Assembly: GCF_000519205.1 (NCBI RefSeq)
Contig: NZ_JAFB01000005.1
Location: forward strand, 338,319-402,318
Length of the DNA stretch: 64,000 bases
DNA from: Amycolatopsis taiwanensis DSM 45107
GTDB lineage: Bacteria; Actinomycetota; Actinomycetes; Mycobacteriales; Pseudonocardiaceae
Reading direction: 5' to 3'
A program made the position numbers and the translations under genes. The notes under the pieces were generated by a model. It was not told the origin of the DNA. It saw nothing but the letters and a program-made list of their open reading frames with translations, and made no database searches. Shown here one piece after another: positions 57,419 to 64,000 of the stretch (the first letter of the stretch is position 1; every line of letters begins with the position of its first letter).

Positions 57419-57478
57419 GTGCATGGGAGAGTGCACGAGGGGGTGCATTTGTGCACCAGGGGGGTGCACGGGGGTGCT
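57419..57478. repeat. GTGCA repeat array upstream of the XRE/TPR gene
   Basis: GTGCA begins at 57419, 57431, 57443, 57451 and 57464, with GTGCT at 57474. Two copies form the inverted repeat GGTGCATTTGTGCACC (57442-57457). Most are preceded by G-runs. The array ends 23 bp before the start codon at 57501, over the probable promoter, so it looks like an operator for one of the cargo regulators. Confidence 0.7.
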
Positions 57479-57500
57479 TTAATCGATCACGGAGGTAGGT

Positions 57501-59033
57501 GTGGTCGACAACGAGAAGCAGCCGAACACGCTCCTAGCTGGGGTAATGAAGAAAGCGAGGGCGACCAACAAGGGCCTGGCTCGCCGAGTGCGTCTGCTCA
57601 GCGAGGCCGACGGGGGAGAGCCCGTCCGCTGCGACCACGTCTCCGTCAAACGCTGGCTGGATGGGACTAGACCGCAGGCGCGAACCTGCCTCCTGATCGT
57701 GCGCGTGCTTGGTGAACTTCTCGGCCGGGAAATCAGCCTCCAGGAGATCGGTTACGCCGACCCAGCCGAGCTACCGGCCGACGACGGCGGCAGTCAAGCG
57801 GACGACATTGCCACGCATGGCACGGAGTACCCCGAGCGCACCGACACGGCCGTTCGTCTGCTCGATACTCTCGCCGATCGCGACTTAGCCGACGCGCCAT
57901 CCGTGACCGGTGCGCAGTGGAGCAGTGAGGTTGCTCCGCAGGTAATCACTGGCTACATGTTCGCCGAGCCGGCGCCGCTGATCGTGGCGGAGAGTTTCGA
58001 GCCGGTACGGGGCCTTGCCGTGGCCGAACGAATCCGCGACACGACGGCGTCGCTTATGCGGATGGACTTTCAGTGGGGCGGAGGCTACGTCCGGCGGATG
58101 CTCTTGCAGTTCTTCCGCGACCAGGTAGTGCCTGAACTGCGAAAAAGCCACCCAGACCACGCGCGGCGCGAGATCTTCAGCGCAGCGGCCGAGGTGGCCC
58201 AATTGCTCGGCTGGAGTGCCTACGACGCAGGACGCCACGGCGCAGCCATGCGGTACTTCGTGCAGGGCTTGAAGCTCGCGCGGGAAGCCCAGGACTACAT
58301 GATGGGCGGACGGCTGCTCGCGAATCTGTCCCATCAGGCCAACTTCCTGGGCAACTTTTCCGACGCCGTCAAGTTCGCGCGGGCCGCGCAAAGCGCGACG
58401 TTCGGCCACACAACGAAAAACGTCGAGGCGATGTACGTCATGCACGAGGCACGCGCGCTCGCAAACCTCGGCGACCGACAGGGGACGGCCGGAGCCGTCC
58501 ACCGGGCTGAACAGCTTTTCGGGCAACGTGACCCTTCCCGTGAACCCGGGTGGATCGCCTACTACGACGCCGAAGAACTCGCGGGCGATGCCTCGCATTG
58601 CTTCCGCGACCTCGGGATGGTCGCTGAGGCCAAGGAGTTCGTGGTGCAGGCCTTGGGCGAGGACACTCCACCGCGAACACGTGCCTTCATTCAGATGGTG
58701 TCCGCCGCGGCGTCGTACAAGGCCGGAGACCTGGACGAAGCCGTAGCGCTGGCGTCGGAGGCGGTGCGCGACGGCGCCGGCCTGCAATCCGCGCGCTACC
58801 TCCGCTACCTCACCGACTTCCAAGGGACGCTCACCGCACACTCCGGTCATGCGCTGGTCGGCGAATTTGAACAGTTGCTCGGCGAGCATTACCCCGATCT
58901 TCCGAGCCCGCTACGGCGTCGAGGCTCGCCTAGAACGGACGCCAGCGCTGGTCAACGTGGCCGTTCCGGATGGTCTGAATCCGCGTCCGGTACTCAGCCG
59001 CGATATCCGGCGACTGATCAACGTTCTGCATGA
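57501..59033 (+). CDS. XRE/TPR transcriptional regulator
   Basis: A 510-residue protein starting at GTG 57501 with GGAGG upstream. The N-terminal about 85 residues resemble a helix-turn-helix of the actinomycete regulator type (KKARATNKGLARRVRLLSEA, then CDHVSVKRWLDGTRPQARTC). The rest is helical with TPR-like repeats (AAEVAQLLGWSAYDAGRHGA, RLLANLSHQANFLGNFSDAV, then DLDEAVALASEAV). Such proteins often sense peptides or partner proteins. The last 34 codons overlap the convergent GntR-APH gene (58930-59033) and diverge to low complexity, so the end could be extended by a mutation. Confidence 0.82.
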   Translation: MVDNEKQPNTLLAGVMKKARATNKGLARRVRLLSEADGGEPVRCDHVSVKRWLDGTRPQARTCLLIVRVLGELLGREISLQEIGYADPAELPADDGGSQADDIATHGTEYPERTDTAVRLLDTLADRDLADAPSVTGAQWSSEVAPQVITGYMFAEPAPLIVAESFEPVRGLAVAERIRDTTASLMRMDFQWGGGYVRRMLLQFFRDQVVPELRKSHPDHARREIFSAAAEVAQLLGWSAYDAGRHGAAMRYFVQGLKLAREAQDYMMGGRLLANLSHQANFLGNFSDAVKFARAAQSATFGHTTKNVEAMYVMHEARALANLGDRQGTAGAVHRAEQLFGQRDPSREPGWIAYYDAEELAGDASHCFRDLGMVAEAKEFVVQALGEDTPPRTRAFIQMVSAAASYKAGDLDEAVALASEAVRDGAGLQSARYLRYLTDFQGTLTAHSGHALVGEFEQLLGEHYPDLPSPLRRRGSPRTDASAGQRGRSGWSESASGTQPRYPATDQRSA

Positions 59034-60207
59034 TCCACGTCGTCATCTTGATCTCATGGGTAGCCCGCAGGGTTCGGAAGCCTTCCCACGAGGTCACGTC
59101 GAAGCCGTAGGCCTCCGCGAACTCGGCATACTGGCCGGCCGACCACCAACCCGCCGTGACGTACTCCGTTGCGGTCATCGACAGATCCCACTCGGGTTGC
59201 CCCCACGCGACGTTCTCGAAGTCGATCAACACCGTCCGACCCGCGTTGACCATGACGTTCTTGATGTGCGCGTCTCCGTGGATGACTGTCGGCGCGAGCG
59301 GGAACTGAAGAGCCGCGATCTCGTCCCGCAACTCCTCGCACCGGGCGAGCAGTATTTCCTTGTCAGCATCGGGAACCGGGGCCTTCTCAACCCGCGGTTC
59401 GACCCTGCTCAGGATGTCGACTGTCGGTAGATCGAAGTCTGTCGGAAAGGGCAAGTGGTGCAGCTTCCGGAGGGATTCCCCCAGCCTGGCCACGTCGCCT
59501 GGTGTGGCGACGCTGCCGGGGATGAAACGCCAGAATGTCACCGGGTGCCCGGATATTTCGATCGGCTGCCCATTCACGTCGAATAGTTCCGCGGCCGGAA
59601 AGTCCAGATCGGCCAGCCACCGAGCAACGTTGACTTCCTTGGCCACGCTTGCCCAGTAGTCCATGTTGCGGGCGATACGCACTACCACGGGGGCAGACTC
59701 AAGCCGGTAGAGAGCGTTCTCCCCGAGCCGCATCAGGGAAGCACCGCCGGCGTCCAGCCCAACCTTGCGGCAGGCTTCCTCAAGGACTGGTCGTGTCGTC
59801 TCCGGCGAGAACACCAACCCCTCAGCCATGCACCTCTCCTCGATCGCAGGATCGACAGCCAGGCTACGGGGAGAGGCAGGCCCGGGCACGTTGCCCCAGC
59901 CGCGGCGCTCCTGAGCTGCGGTGATGCTGTACACGGCGGCGCCGAAGGCAGGTTGGTCGACCTGCTTGTGCGGGTCGGTGACAAACGTTCCCTTCGAGCG
60001 CAACGTGATGACCAACCCTCGCTCGCGCAGCAACTCCGTGGCCCGCCGCGCGGTCCCCAGCGACACGCCGTATTCGTCGGCGAGCCTCCGTTCGGCAGGC
60101 AACGGTTGATTTGGCTTCAACTCCCCGGACTCGATGCGAAGCGCGATGTGATCAGCCACTGATTCGTAGATGTAGACCGGGTTGTCTGTTTGGATCTTGA
60201 AATTCAT
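58930..60207 (-). CDS. GntR helix-turn-helix fused to an aminoglycoside-phosphotransferase-type kinase
   Basis: A 425-residue fusion. Residues about 10-80 form a GntR winged helix (VADHIALRIESGELKPNQPL, RRLADEYGVSLGTARRATEL). From about residue 150 a small-molecule kinase of the APH/choline-kinase fold follows: LGENALYRLESAPVVVRIAR (nucleotide lysine region), VIHGDAHIKNVMVNAGRTVL with the catalytic HGDxHxxN, and LIDFENVAWGQPEWD with the metal-binding Asp. It suggests DNA binding gated by phosphorylation of a small molecule or by its ligand. Overlaps the hypothetical gene upstream by four bases. Confidence 0.88.
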   Translation of the reverse strand: MNFKIQTDNPVYIYESVADHIALRIESGELKPNQPLPAERRLADEYGVSLGTARRATELLRERGLVITLRSKGTFVTDPHKQVDQPAFGAAVYSITAAQERRGWGNVPGPASPRSLAVDPAIEERCMAEGLVFSPETTRPVLEEACRKVGLDAGGASLMRLGENALYRLESAPVVVRIARNMDYWASVAKEVNVARWLADLDFPAAELFDVNGQPIEISGHPVTFWRFIPGSVATPGDVARLGESLRKLHHLPFPTDFDLPTVDILSRVEPRVEKAPVPDADKEILLARCEELRDEIAALQFPLAPTVIHGDAHIKNVMVNAGRTVLIDFENVAWGQPEWDLSMTATEYVTAGWWSAGQYAEFAEAYGFDVTSWEGFRTLRATHEIKMTTWIMQNVDQSPDIAAEYRTRIQTIRNGHVDQRWRPF

Positions 60208-60752
60208 GAAAGTGTCAGTTTCTTTCTGAAATCAGTTGTGGGGCCGGACTGCGTTGCGTCGTCAGCCCTGCTCGCCAGCAGGTACGCCAGTTCGGTCAAG
60301 GTTTCGGCGGCGGTTCGGAGCCCTGGGGCGAGGTCTCTGCTCGGGTGCAGGAGTTCCGAGCTGAGGCTTTGCAAGGTCTCTGATGACTGCGTAGCCAGCC
60401 TGGCAAGCTCCTCGTTGCTGATAACTACGGTGCCGTCGATGACGCTGGAGTCGTCGATCTCGTTGGCGCGTTGGTCCAGGTGGTCGCCGACATCGCGTAG
60501 GCGGCTGGCGAGGATTCGCAGGGCGAGCGAGCGTCTGCGGTCGTCGTTGGTGGGCTGCATAACCTCCAGTAGGACCTGGCCGAGGTGTTTGTTGAGGTCG
60601 CTTACCCTCCGCAGAAGCGCCGCGTCACGCGGGTACACGTTGGCTCCGAGCGGAGATCGAGGCAGGGCGTTTCGGGGTTCGGCCTGCTGCGTCGTCGGAC
60701 GGCAGCGGTCGGTAGCCGTGACTCGTGTGGGTTGACATGCCGCCATGGTCAT
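60204..60752 (-). CDS. Hypothetical helical protein coupled to the GntR-APH gene
   Basis: A 182-residue protein with no recognised family. After a disordered N-terminal part of about 45 residues it is predominantly alpha-helical (DAALLRRVSDLNKHLGQVLL, RSLALRILASRLRDVGDHLD, ATQSSETLQSLSSELL, LRTAAETLTELAYLLASRA), suggestive of a coiled-coil or helix bundle. Its ATGA overlap with the fusion gene indicates a two-gene unit. It is divergent from the Nudix gene. Confidence 0.65.
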   Translation of the reverse strand: MTMAACQPTRVTATDRCRPTTQQAEPRNALPRSPLGANVYPRDAALLRRVSDLNKHLGQVLLEVMQPTNDDRRRSLALRILASRLRDVGDHLDQRANEIDDSSVIDGTVVISNEELARLATQSSETLQSLSSELLHPSRDLAPGLRTAAETLTELAYLLASRADDATQSGPTTDFRKKLTLS

Positions 60753-60870
60753 GGCTTCTGAGCAGGAAAAACAGGGCGTTGATCAATGTTTTCGCGTCCG
60801 GTCGCGGCCCGTTCTAGGCCTGCGGGGCATAGAACCGCGTAGCGCGGTGGGTGGCCGGTAGCCTTTGCGC

Positions 60871-61359
60871 GTGGATCTCCTCCCGTTCGACGAGTATGTA
60901 CGCTCGCTGGACCGTAAACGCATGTCCGCGGGGGTGCTTTTCCGAGACGCGGCGGGGCGCGTGCTGCTGGTCGAGCCGTCGTACAAGCCCCACTGGGACA
61001 TCCCCGGCGGGGCCGTCGACGCCGGCGAGCCACCGTGGAAGACCGCCGTCCGAGAGGTGCGGGAAGAACTCGGTCTCGACCGGCCGGTGGGCCGTCTCCT
61101 GGTGATCGACTACCAGCCCGACGACGGCCGGTATCCCGAGGGCATCGCCTTCGTGTTCGACGGCGGCTTGATCAGCGAGCAGGAGGTCACTGACCTCGTG
61201 CTCACCGATCCCGAAATCGTGGCTGCTCGTCTGGCCAGCCTTGAAGATGTTGCCGAGAAGTTGAAGCCGTCCCTCGCCCGCCGGGTTGCCGTTGCCCTCG
61301 ACGTCGCTCGTACGGGTGGTCTGGCCTTGTGCGAGAACGGAGAGCGCGCTACCGGATAA
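60871..61359 (+). CDS. Nudix hydrolase (element cargo)
   Basis: A 162-residue Nudix enzyme. The Nudix box is GGAVDAGEPPWKTAVREVRE followed by ELGL, matching the family pattern with both metal-binding glutamates. The N-terminal SAGVLFRDAAGRVLLVEPSY and KPHWDIPGG are usual. pSAM2-like elements carry a Nudix gene (pra region), and such enzymes may remove a signalling nucleotide. GTG 60871 is used; TTG 60865 is close. A short palindrome ACCGCG-TAG-CGCGGT (60834-60848) lies upstream in the shared divergent gap. Confidence 0.88.
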   Translation: MDLLPFDEYVRSLDRKRMSAGVLFRDAAGRVLLVEPSYKPHWDIPGGAVDAGEPPWKTAVREVREELGLDRPVGRLLVIDYQPDDGRYPEGIAFVFDGGLISEQEVTDLVLTDPEIVAARLASLEDVAEKLKPSLARRVAVALDVARTGGLALCENGERATG

Positions 61360-61396
61360 CCTTTACGCAGGGCGCACGTCAGATCGCGGAGGGGAT

Positions 61397-62620
61397 ATGG
61401 CGGCCGGTAACAATCTTTCCGAGAACCTCGCTCGATTCCGCAAGGCGCGGAACATGTCACAGGACGAGCTAGCCCACGCCGCAGGGGTCGGCGTGGATAC
61501 CGTCGCCCGGATCGAGCAAGGAACACGCCAAACCAGCCGACCGGCGACGTTGAGCAGGCTCGCTCGCGCACTGGGCGTCACGGTCGAGCGGCTGCTCGGC
61601 CACGTCGCCTCCGAGCCGCCGAGCGAAATCGACATCCGAACCCTGCGCCAGGCCATCACCATGGGCGAGCACGTGCCTGGCTTGGGTGACTTCGCCGAGT
61701 CCCACGAGGTGATCCGGCTCGACGAACTGAGCCACGCCGCTCACCAGGTGTGGCGCGCCTACGTCGATGGCCGCCACGCCGAGCTACTTCACGCCCTGCC
61801 CGCGGTGCTGGCCGATGCCCGCCGGCTCATCCGGTCCTCGACCGGGACCGAGCAGGCCGCCGCACACCGCGCACTCTCAACCGCCTACCGGCTCGGCGCT
61901 GGCATGGCCGGCCGAGCCGGGTTCGATGACCTGGCCTGGACCTCCGCAGAACGCGCCCTCGACGCTGCTCGCCACTGCGACCAACCCGAGCTGGAAACGG
62001 CGATCTCTCTGCGCTACCTCGCATGGACCCTGGTCCGGCAGGGCCGACTCGATGACGCCGAGCGAGTCGCCGTGACCGCAGCCGCGCGCGTACAGCCCGC
62101 GATGTTTGATCGGGACCCTGCACGTGCCGGGGTGTTCGGCAATCTGCTGTTCAACGCCGCATCCGCTGCTCTATTCGCTGGGAGCCCCACCCGGGCGGAA
62201 GACTTGCTGGCGGAGGCGCGAGCGGCGGCCACGCGGTCGCGAGGAGACACCGCGACCGAAGCGGCGATCTTCGGTCCGCGTGTGGCCGCGCTTCAGCAGG
62301 TCGACCACGCGGCACGGGCGGGCGACCCGGAAACAGCGTTGCGACTCGCAGAGATCATGCCTCCTGCTCAGGGCGAAGTCCCTGCCTTCTGGGAAGCAGG
62401 ACACCGGTTGCGGCTAGCCGCCGCGTCCTTCGAACTACGCTCGTACGAACGTGCACTTGGGTACCTGGTCGAGGCAAGGGACCTCGCGCCGGACTGGGTG
62501 CGCTATCAGCCGTTAGGCAAGGCGACAATGCAGAGGCTTGTTGATCGGGCTCCCCGCCGTCGGGGTGCCGATTTTGCCAAGCTAGCCGGTCACTACGGCG
62601 TTGTGGATCAGCGGGAGTAA
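61397..62620 (+). CDS. XRE-family regulator with TPR-like sensor domain
   Basis: A 407-residue protein beginning at ATG 61397 after GGAGGGGAT. Residues about 8-62 are a classic XRE helix-turn-helix (LARFRKARNMSQDELAHAAG, VDTVARIEQGTRQTS). The remainder consists of TPR-like helical pairs (AHRALSTAYRLGAGMAGRAG, ISLRYLAWTLVRQGRLDDAE, AASFELRSYERALGYLVEAR). It lies 37 bp after the Nudix gene on the same strand, so the pair is probably co-expressed. Likely a sensor-regulator of the element or cargo; no ligand can be told. Confidence 0.85.
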   Translation: MAAGNNLSENLARFRKARNMSQDELAHAAGVGVDTVARIEQGTRQTSRPATLSRLARALGVTVERLLGHVASEPPSEIDIRTLRQAITMGEHVPGLGDFAESHEVIRLDELSHAAHQVWRAYVDGRHAELLHALPAVLADARRLIRSSTGTEQAAAHRALSTAYRLGAGMAGRAGFDDLAWTSAERALDAARHCDQPELETAISLRYLAWTLVRQGRLDDAERVAVTAAARVQPAMFDRDPARAGVFGNLLFNAASAALFAGSPTRAEDLLAEARAAATRSRGDTATEAAIFGPRVAALQQVDHAARAGDPETALRLAEIMPPAQGEVPAFWEAGHRLRLAAASFELRSYERALGYLVEARDLAPDWVRYQPLGKATMQRLVDRAPRRRGADFAKLAGHYGVVDQRE

Positions 62621-62693
62621 CTACTCACGGGTTGGAATGTTCTTCGGCGGAGCAGAGCGGCGGGCGGGCTCGATCGAGCCTTGATCTCAGTGT

Positions 62694-62897
62694 TCACAGC
62701 AGTCCAGCAGCGTGCAGCTTGATCAGCGCCACTACCAGGGCGGTGAGGCTGATGCCCCAGACGATCCGGAACATCTTGAAGGCCGTCTCGCGCCGTTCGG
62801 AGTCGTCGTGGCGTGATAGGGCCACGTGCGCGATGCAGGAGACCAAGACGACCACGAACAAGGCGTAGCCGCCCAGGATGATCCAGGACCACATCAC
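62694..62897 (-). CDS. Small two-helix membrane protein
   Basis: A 67-residue protein with two membrane segments (SWIILGGYALFVVVLVSCIA and MFRIVWGISLTALVVALIKL) separated by a charged loop (SRHDDSERRETAFK). It starts ATGATG at 62897. A perfect 7-bp inverted repeat (CTCACCT and AGGTGAG, 62904-62926) lies immediately upstream and may be an operator or leader hairpin. No family recognised. It could be a holin-like or immunity protein, but this is speculation. Confidence 0.55.
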   Translation of the reverse strand: MMWSWIILGGYALFVVVLVSCIAHVALSRHDDSERRETAFKMFRIVWGISLTALVVALIKLHAAGLL

Positions 62898-63215
62898 ACA
62901 CTCCTCACCTTGAAAGATCAGGTGAGGCAGAACTTTCGGGGCCCGCTCCGCTTTATATCGGCTAGCTCAGCGCGGCGCAAACCGCCTGAGGGATATCAGG
63001 TGGGGCGATATTCGCCGGATAAATATGGCGAGGTCATGCCTGGCAACAGCCCAACAATCGCCCTGGATGACCGCAAACCTTCGTGGGCGTCTGGGACGCG
63101 TAAAGCCCCAGACTGGGAGAGAACGACAAGATCAAGAAGCCGTGACGGTGCATGGATGGCAGCGGATTTGTTGGGGCCGGTATCGAGACGCTGCTGCGGG
63201 GTGGATGATTGGCGG
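62898..63215. other. Intergenic region before the NB-ARC gene
   Basis: A 318-bp region locally richer in A and T than its surroundings. It carries the inverted repeat at 62904-62926, a 13-bp palindrome GGCGATATTCGCC at 63004-63016 and the adjacent AT-rich GGATAAATATGG, which resemble promoter and operator sequence for a rightward transcript. No reading frame is convincing. Confidence 0.45.
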
Positions 63216-63703
63216 ATGGGGTCGCGGAGGGAAACGGACGCGGTCGATAGCGATGGGGGTCTCGTGGAGCGGGAACCCGAGTCGGTTAATGCTGTCGCCG
63301 GTTCGGTCGGTGGCGTTGTGCAGGCTCGTGATGTCGGCGGAGACGTCACGATCAACAATTACAGTGCAAGCTCTGGAGCGCGGGGACGGCACCGGGTGGG
63401 TGTGGTTCCCGCACGTGCGGGCTGTTTTCAGGACCGGGCGGTTTCAGCAGAGTTGGCGCAAGCCATTACCGAAAGCCGGTCGGTGGTGTTGGTAGCGCCT
63501 GAGCTTGCCTCGACTCGGGTGCTCTCGGGTCTGGGTGGTGTGGGCAAGACGCAACTGGCCGCCGACTACGCCGAGCGGGTATGGGCGGCCGGCGAAATTG
63601 ACCTGCTGGTGTGGGTGGCGGCGGGTTCGCGAGATGCCATCGTGTCCACCTACGCCACGGCAGCGAGTGAGCTTGGCTGGCACAATGACGGCGACACCGA
63701 GCA
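63216..63703 (+). pseudogene. NB-ARC/AfsR-type ATPase gene cut by an insertion sequence
   Basis: From ATG 63216 about 163 codons fit the start of an actinomycete STAND ATPase. The N-terminal part VVQARDVGGDVTINNYSASS is the short repeat motif seen before NB-ARC domains in this group, followed by the P-loop LSGLGGVGKTQLAADYAERV and the strand EIDLLVWVAAGSRDAI. At about 63703, after DGDTEQ, coding sequence breaks off into the IS256-family element. The remainder (Walker B, sensor, TPR repeats) is outside the window or deleted. Such proteins act in signalling or phage defence. Confidence 0.75.
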
Positions 63704-64000
63704 GGGCTCGCGCCGGGCGTGTCATGCCAACCGTGTAAGTCGGAGGTGGCCCATGATCGACTGGCTGGTTAGCTGGCCGGAAGGGACATCAAGTGACCAA
63801 GGACACATCGTCGAGCGGGTCGTCGGCTCGCGCGGATGAGGCGGCAGCGCGGCGGTTGGCGGAGGCTTTGTCGCCGGCGACGATCGATTCGTTGATCAAG
63901 GACGCGCAGGCGGCCGGGACGCCGTTGGATGGCGCGGACGGCCTGTTGAATCAGATGACCAAGGCGGTTCTTGACCGCGTGATGCAGGCCGAGATGACCG
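63704..64000 (+). mobile_element. IS256-family insertion sequence, left end (runs off the window)
   Basis: Starts at the point where the NB-ARC reading frame is lost (about 63704, GGCTCGCGCCGGGCGTGTCA) and includes the beginning of an IS256-type transposase. The exact terminal inverted repeat cannot be fixed because the right end is outside the window. Confidence 0.7.
63793..64000 (+). CDS. IS256-family transposase, N-terminal part
   Basis: GTG 63793 opens 69 codons up to the window end. The segment LAEALSPATIDSLIKDAQAA then GLLNQMTKAVLDRVMQAEMT matches the N-terminus of actinobacterial IS256 (mutator-type) transposases, which normally continue EHLGY. The DDE catalytic residues are outside the window. 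Ribosome site GGAAGGG lies 7-14 bases upstream. Confidence 0.85.
   Translation, partial: MTKDTSSSGSSARADEAAARRLAEALSPATIDSLIKDAQAAGTPLDGADGLLNQMTKAVLDRVMQAEMT

Larger units (their letters stand above)
49306..64000. mobile_element. Integrative conjugative element of the AICE/pSAM2 type (right end not in window)
   Basis: A tRNA 3' end, then tyrosine integrase, excisionase, replication-type ATPase, FtsK/TraB translocase, Spd-like membrane protein and GntR repressor in one divergent arrangement: this is the layout of actinomycete integrative conjugative elements, which transfer double-stranded DNA without a relaxase. No relaxase or type IV secretion gene is present. Regulators, a Nudix enzyme and an NB-ARC gene follow as cargo. 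A second copy of the tRNA 3' end was not found by reading through to 64000, so the right attachment site lies beyond or has been lost. Confidence 0.8.

Noticed and set aside
49306..64000. Relaxase or type IV secretion genes for single-strand conjugation
   Set aside because: None seen. The FtsK/TraB-type translocase fits double-strand transfer instead.

Overview
The window is high-GC actinobacterial DNA carrying the chromosomal origin. The order murJ, sigM, trxB, trxA, cwlM, GNAT, parB, parA, rsmG, jag, yidC, yidD, rnpA, rpmH, dnaA, oriC, dnaN, gnd, recF, dciA, gyrB, gyrA, DUF3566, tRNA-Ile is the standard origin region of mycolic and pseudonocardial actinobacteria. Gene content (murJ separate from its pseudokinase, a gnd gene between dnaN and recF, a tRNA-Ile-linked conjugative element) points to Pseudonocardiaceae, most likely Amycolatopsis or a close relative. 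That placement is inferred from synteny, not from a search.

Layout. 1-12.5 kb: ptsP (partial) and a ribokinase, a TetR regulator behind a hairpin-rich leader, leuS, an SdpI-like membrane protein, YqgE, an MFS transporter, a TNT-fold (NADase-type) protein that abuts a coiled-coil protein, and the CCA-adding enzyme. 12.6-20.7 kb: a cell-envelope block (MutT4-like Nudix, DUF6049, MurJ, pseudokinase, SigM and its anti-sigma factor). 20.8-24.1 kb: a small variable patch with a WYL regulator, two DinB-fold proteins, a frameshifted VOC gene and a decapitated LuxR regulator. 24.2-32.8 kb: thioredoxin system behind a SigR-type promoter, CwlM, GNAT, an aminotransferase with a Ddl-like ligase, and ParAB with nearby parS sites. 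33-34 kb: a decayed IS481 transposase. 34-49.2 kb: the jag-yidC-yidD-rnpA-rpmH operon on one side of the origin and dnaA-dnaN-gnd-recF-dciA-gyrB-gyrA on the other.

From 49.3 kb to the window end lies an integrated element of the actinomycete integrative conjugative (AICE/pSAM2-like) type, placed at the 3' end of tRNA-Ile(GAT). Leftward operon: a 75-aa protein, a Spd-like membrane protein, an FtsK/TraB-type DNA translocase, a zinc-ribbon membrane protein, a DnaB-N-like protein, a DUF3631 ATPase, excisionase and tyrosine integrase. A divergent GntR repressor with a matching palindromic operator probably silences it. Rightward lies cargo: XRE/TPR regulator, GntR-aminoglycoside-phosphotransferase fusion, Nudix, a second XRE regulator, and an NB-ARC-type ATPase gene that is cut by an IS256-family element running off the window. 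The far attachment site is not seen.

The most striking non-coding signal is in the element. Twelve copies of an octamer (CCGCGACC or its complement) form four triplets arranged in exact mirror symmetry around position 50883.5, inside the tail of the DUF3631 gene. Two further repeat arrays (CTAGG motifs with a 17-bp perfect hairpin after the translocase gene, and GTGCA motifs before the XRE/TPR gene) look like further cis-acting sites for replication, transfer or control.
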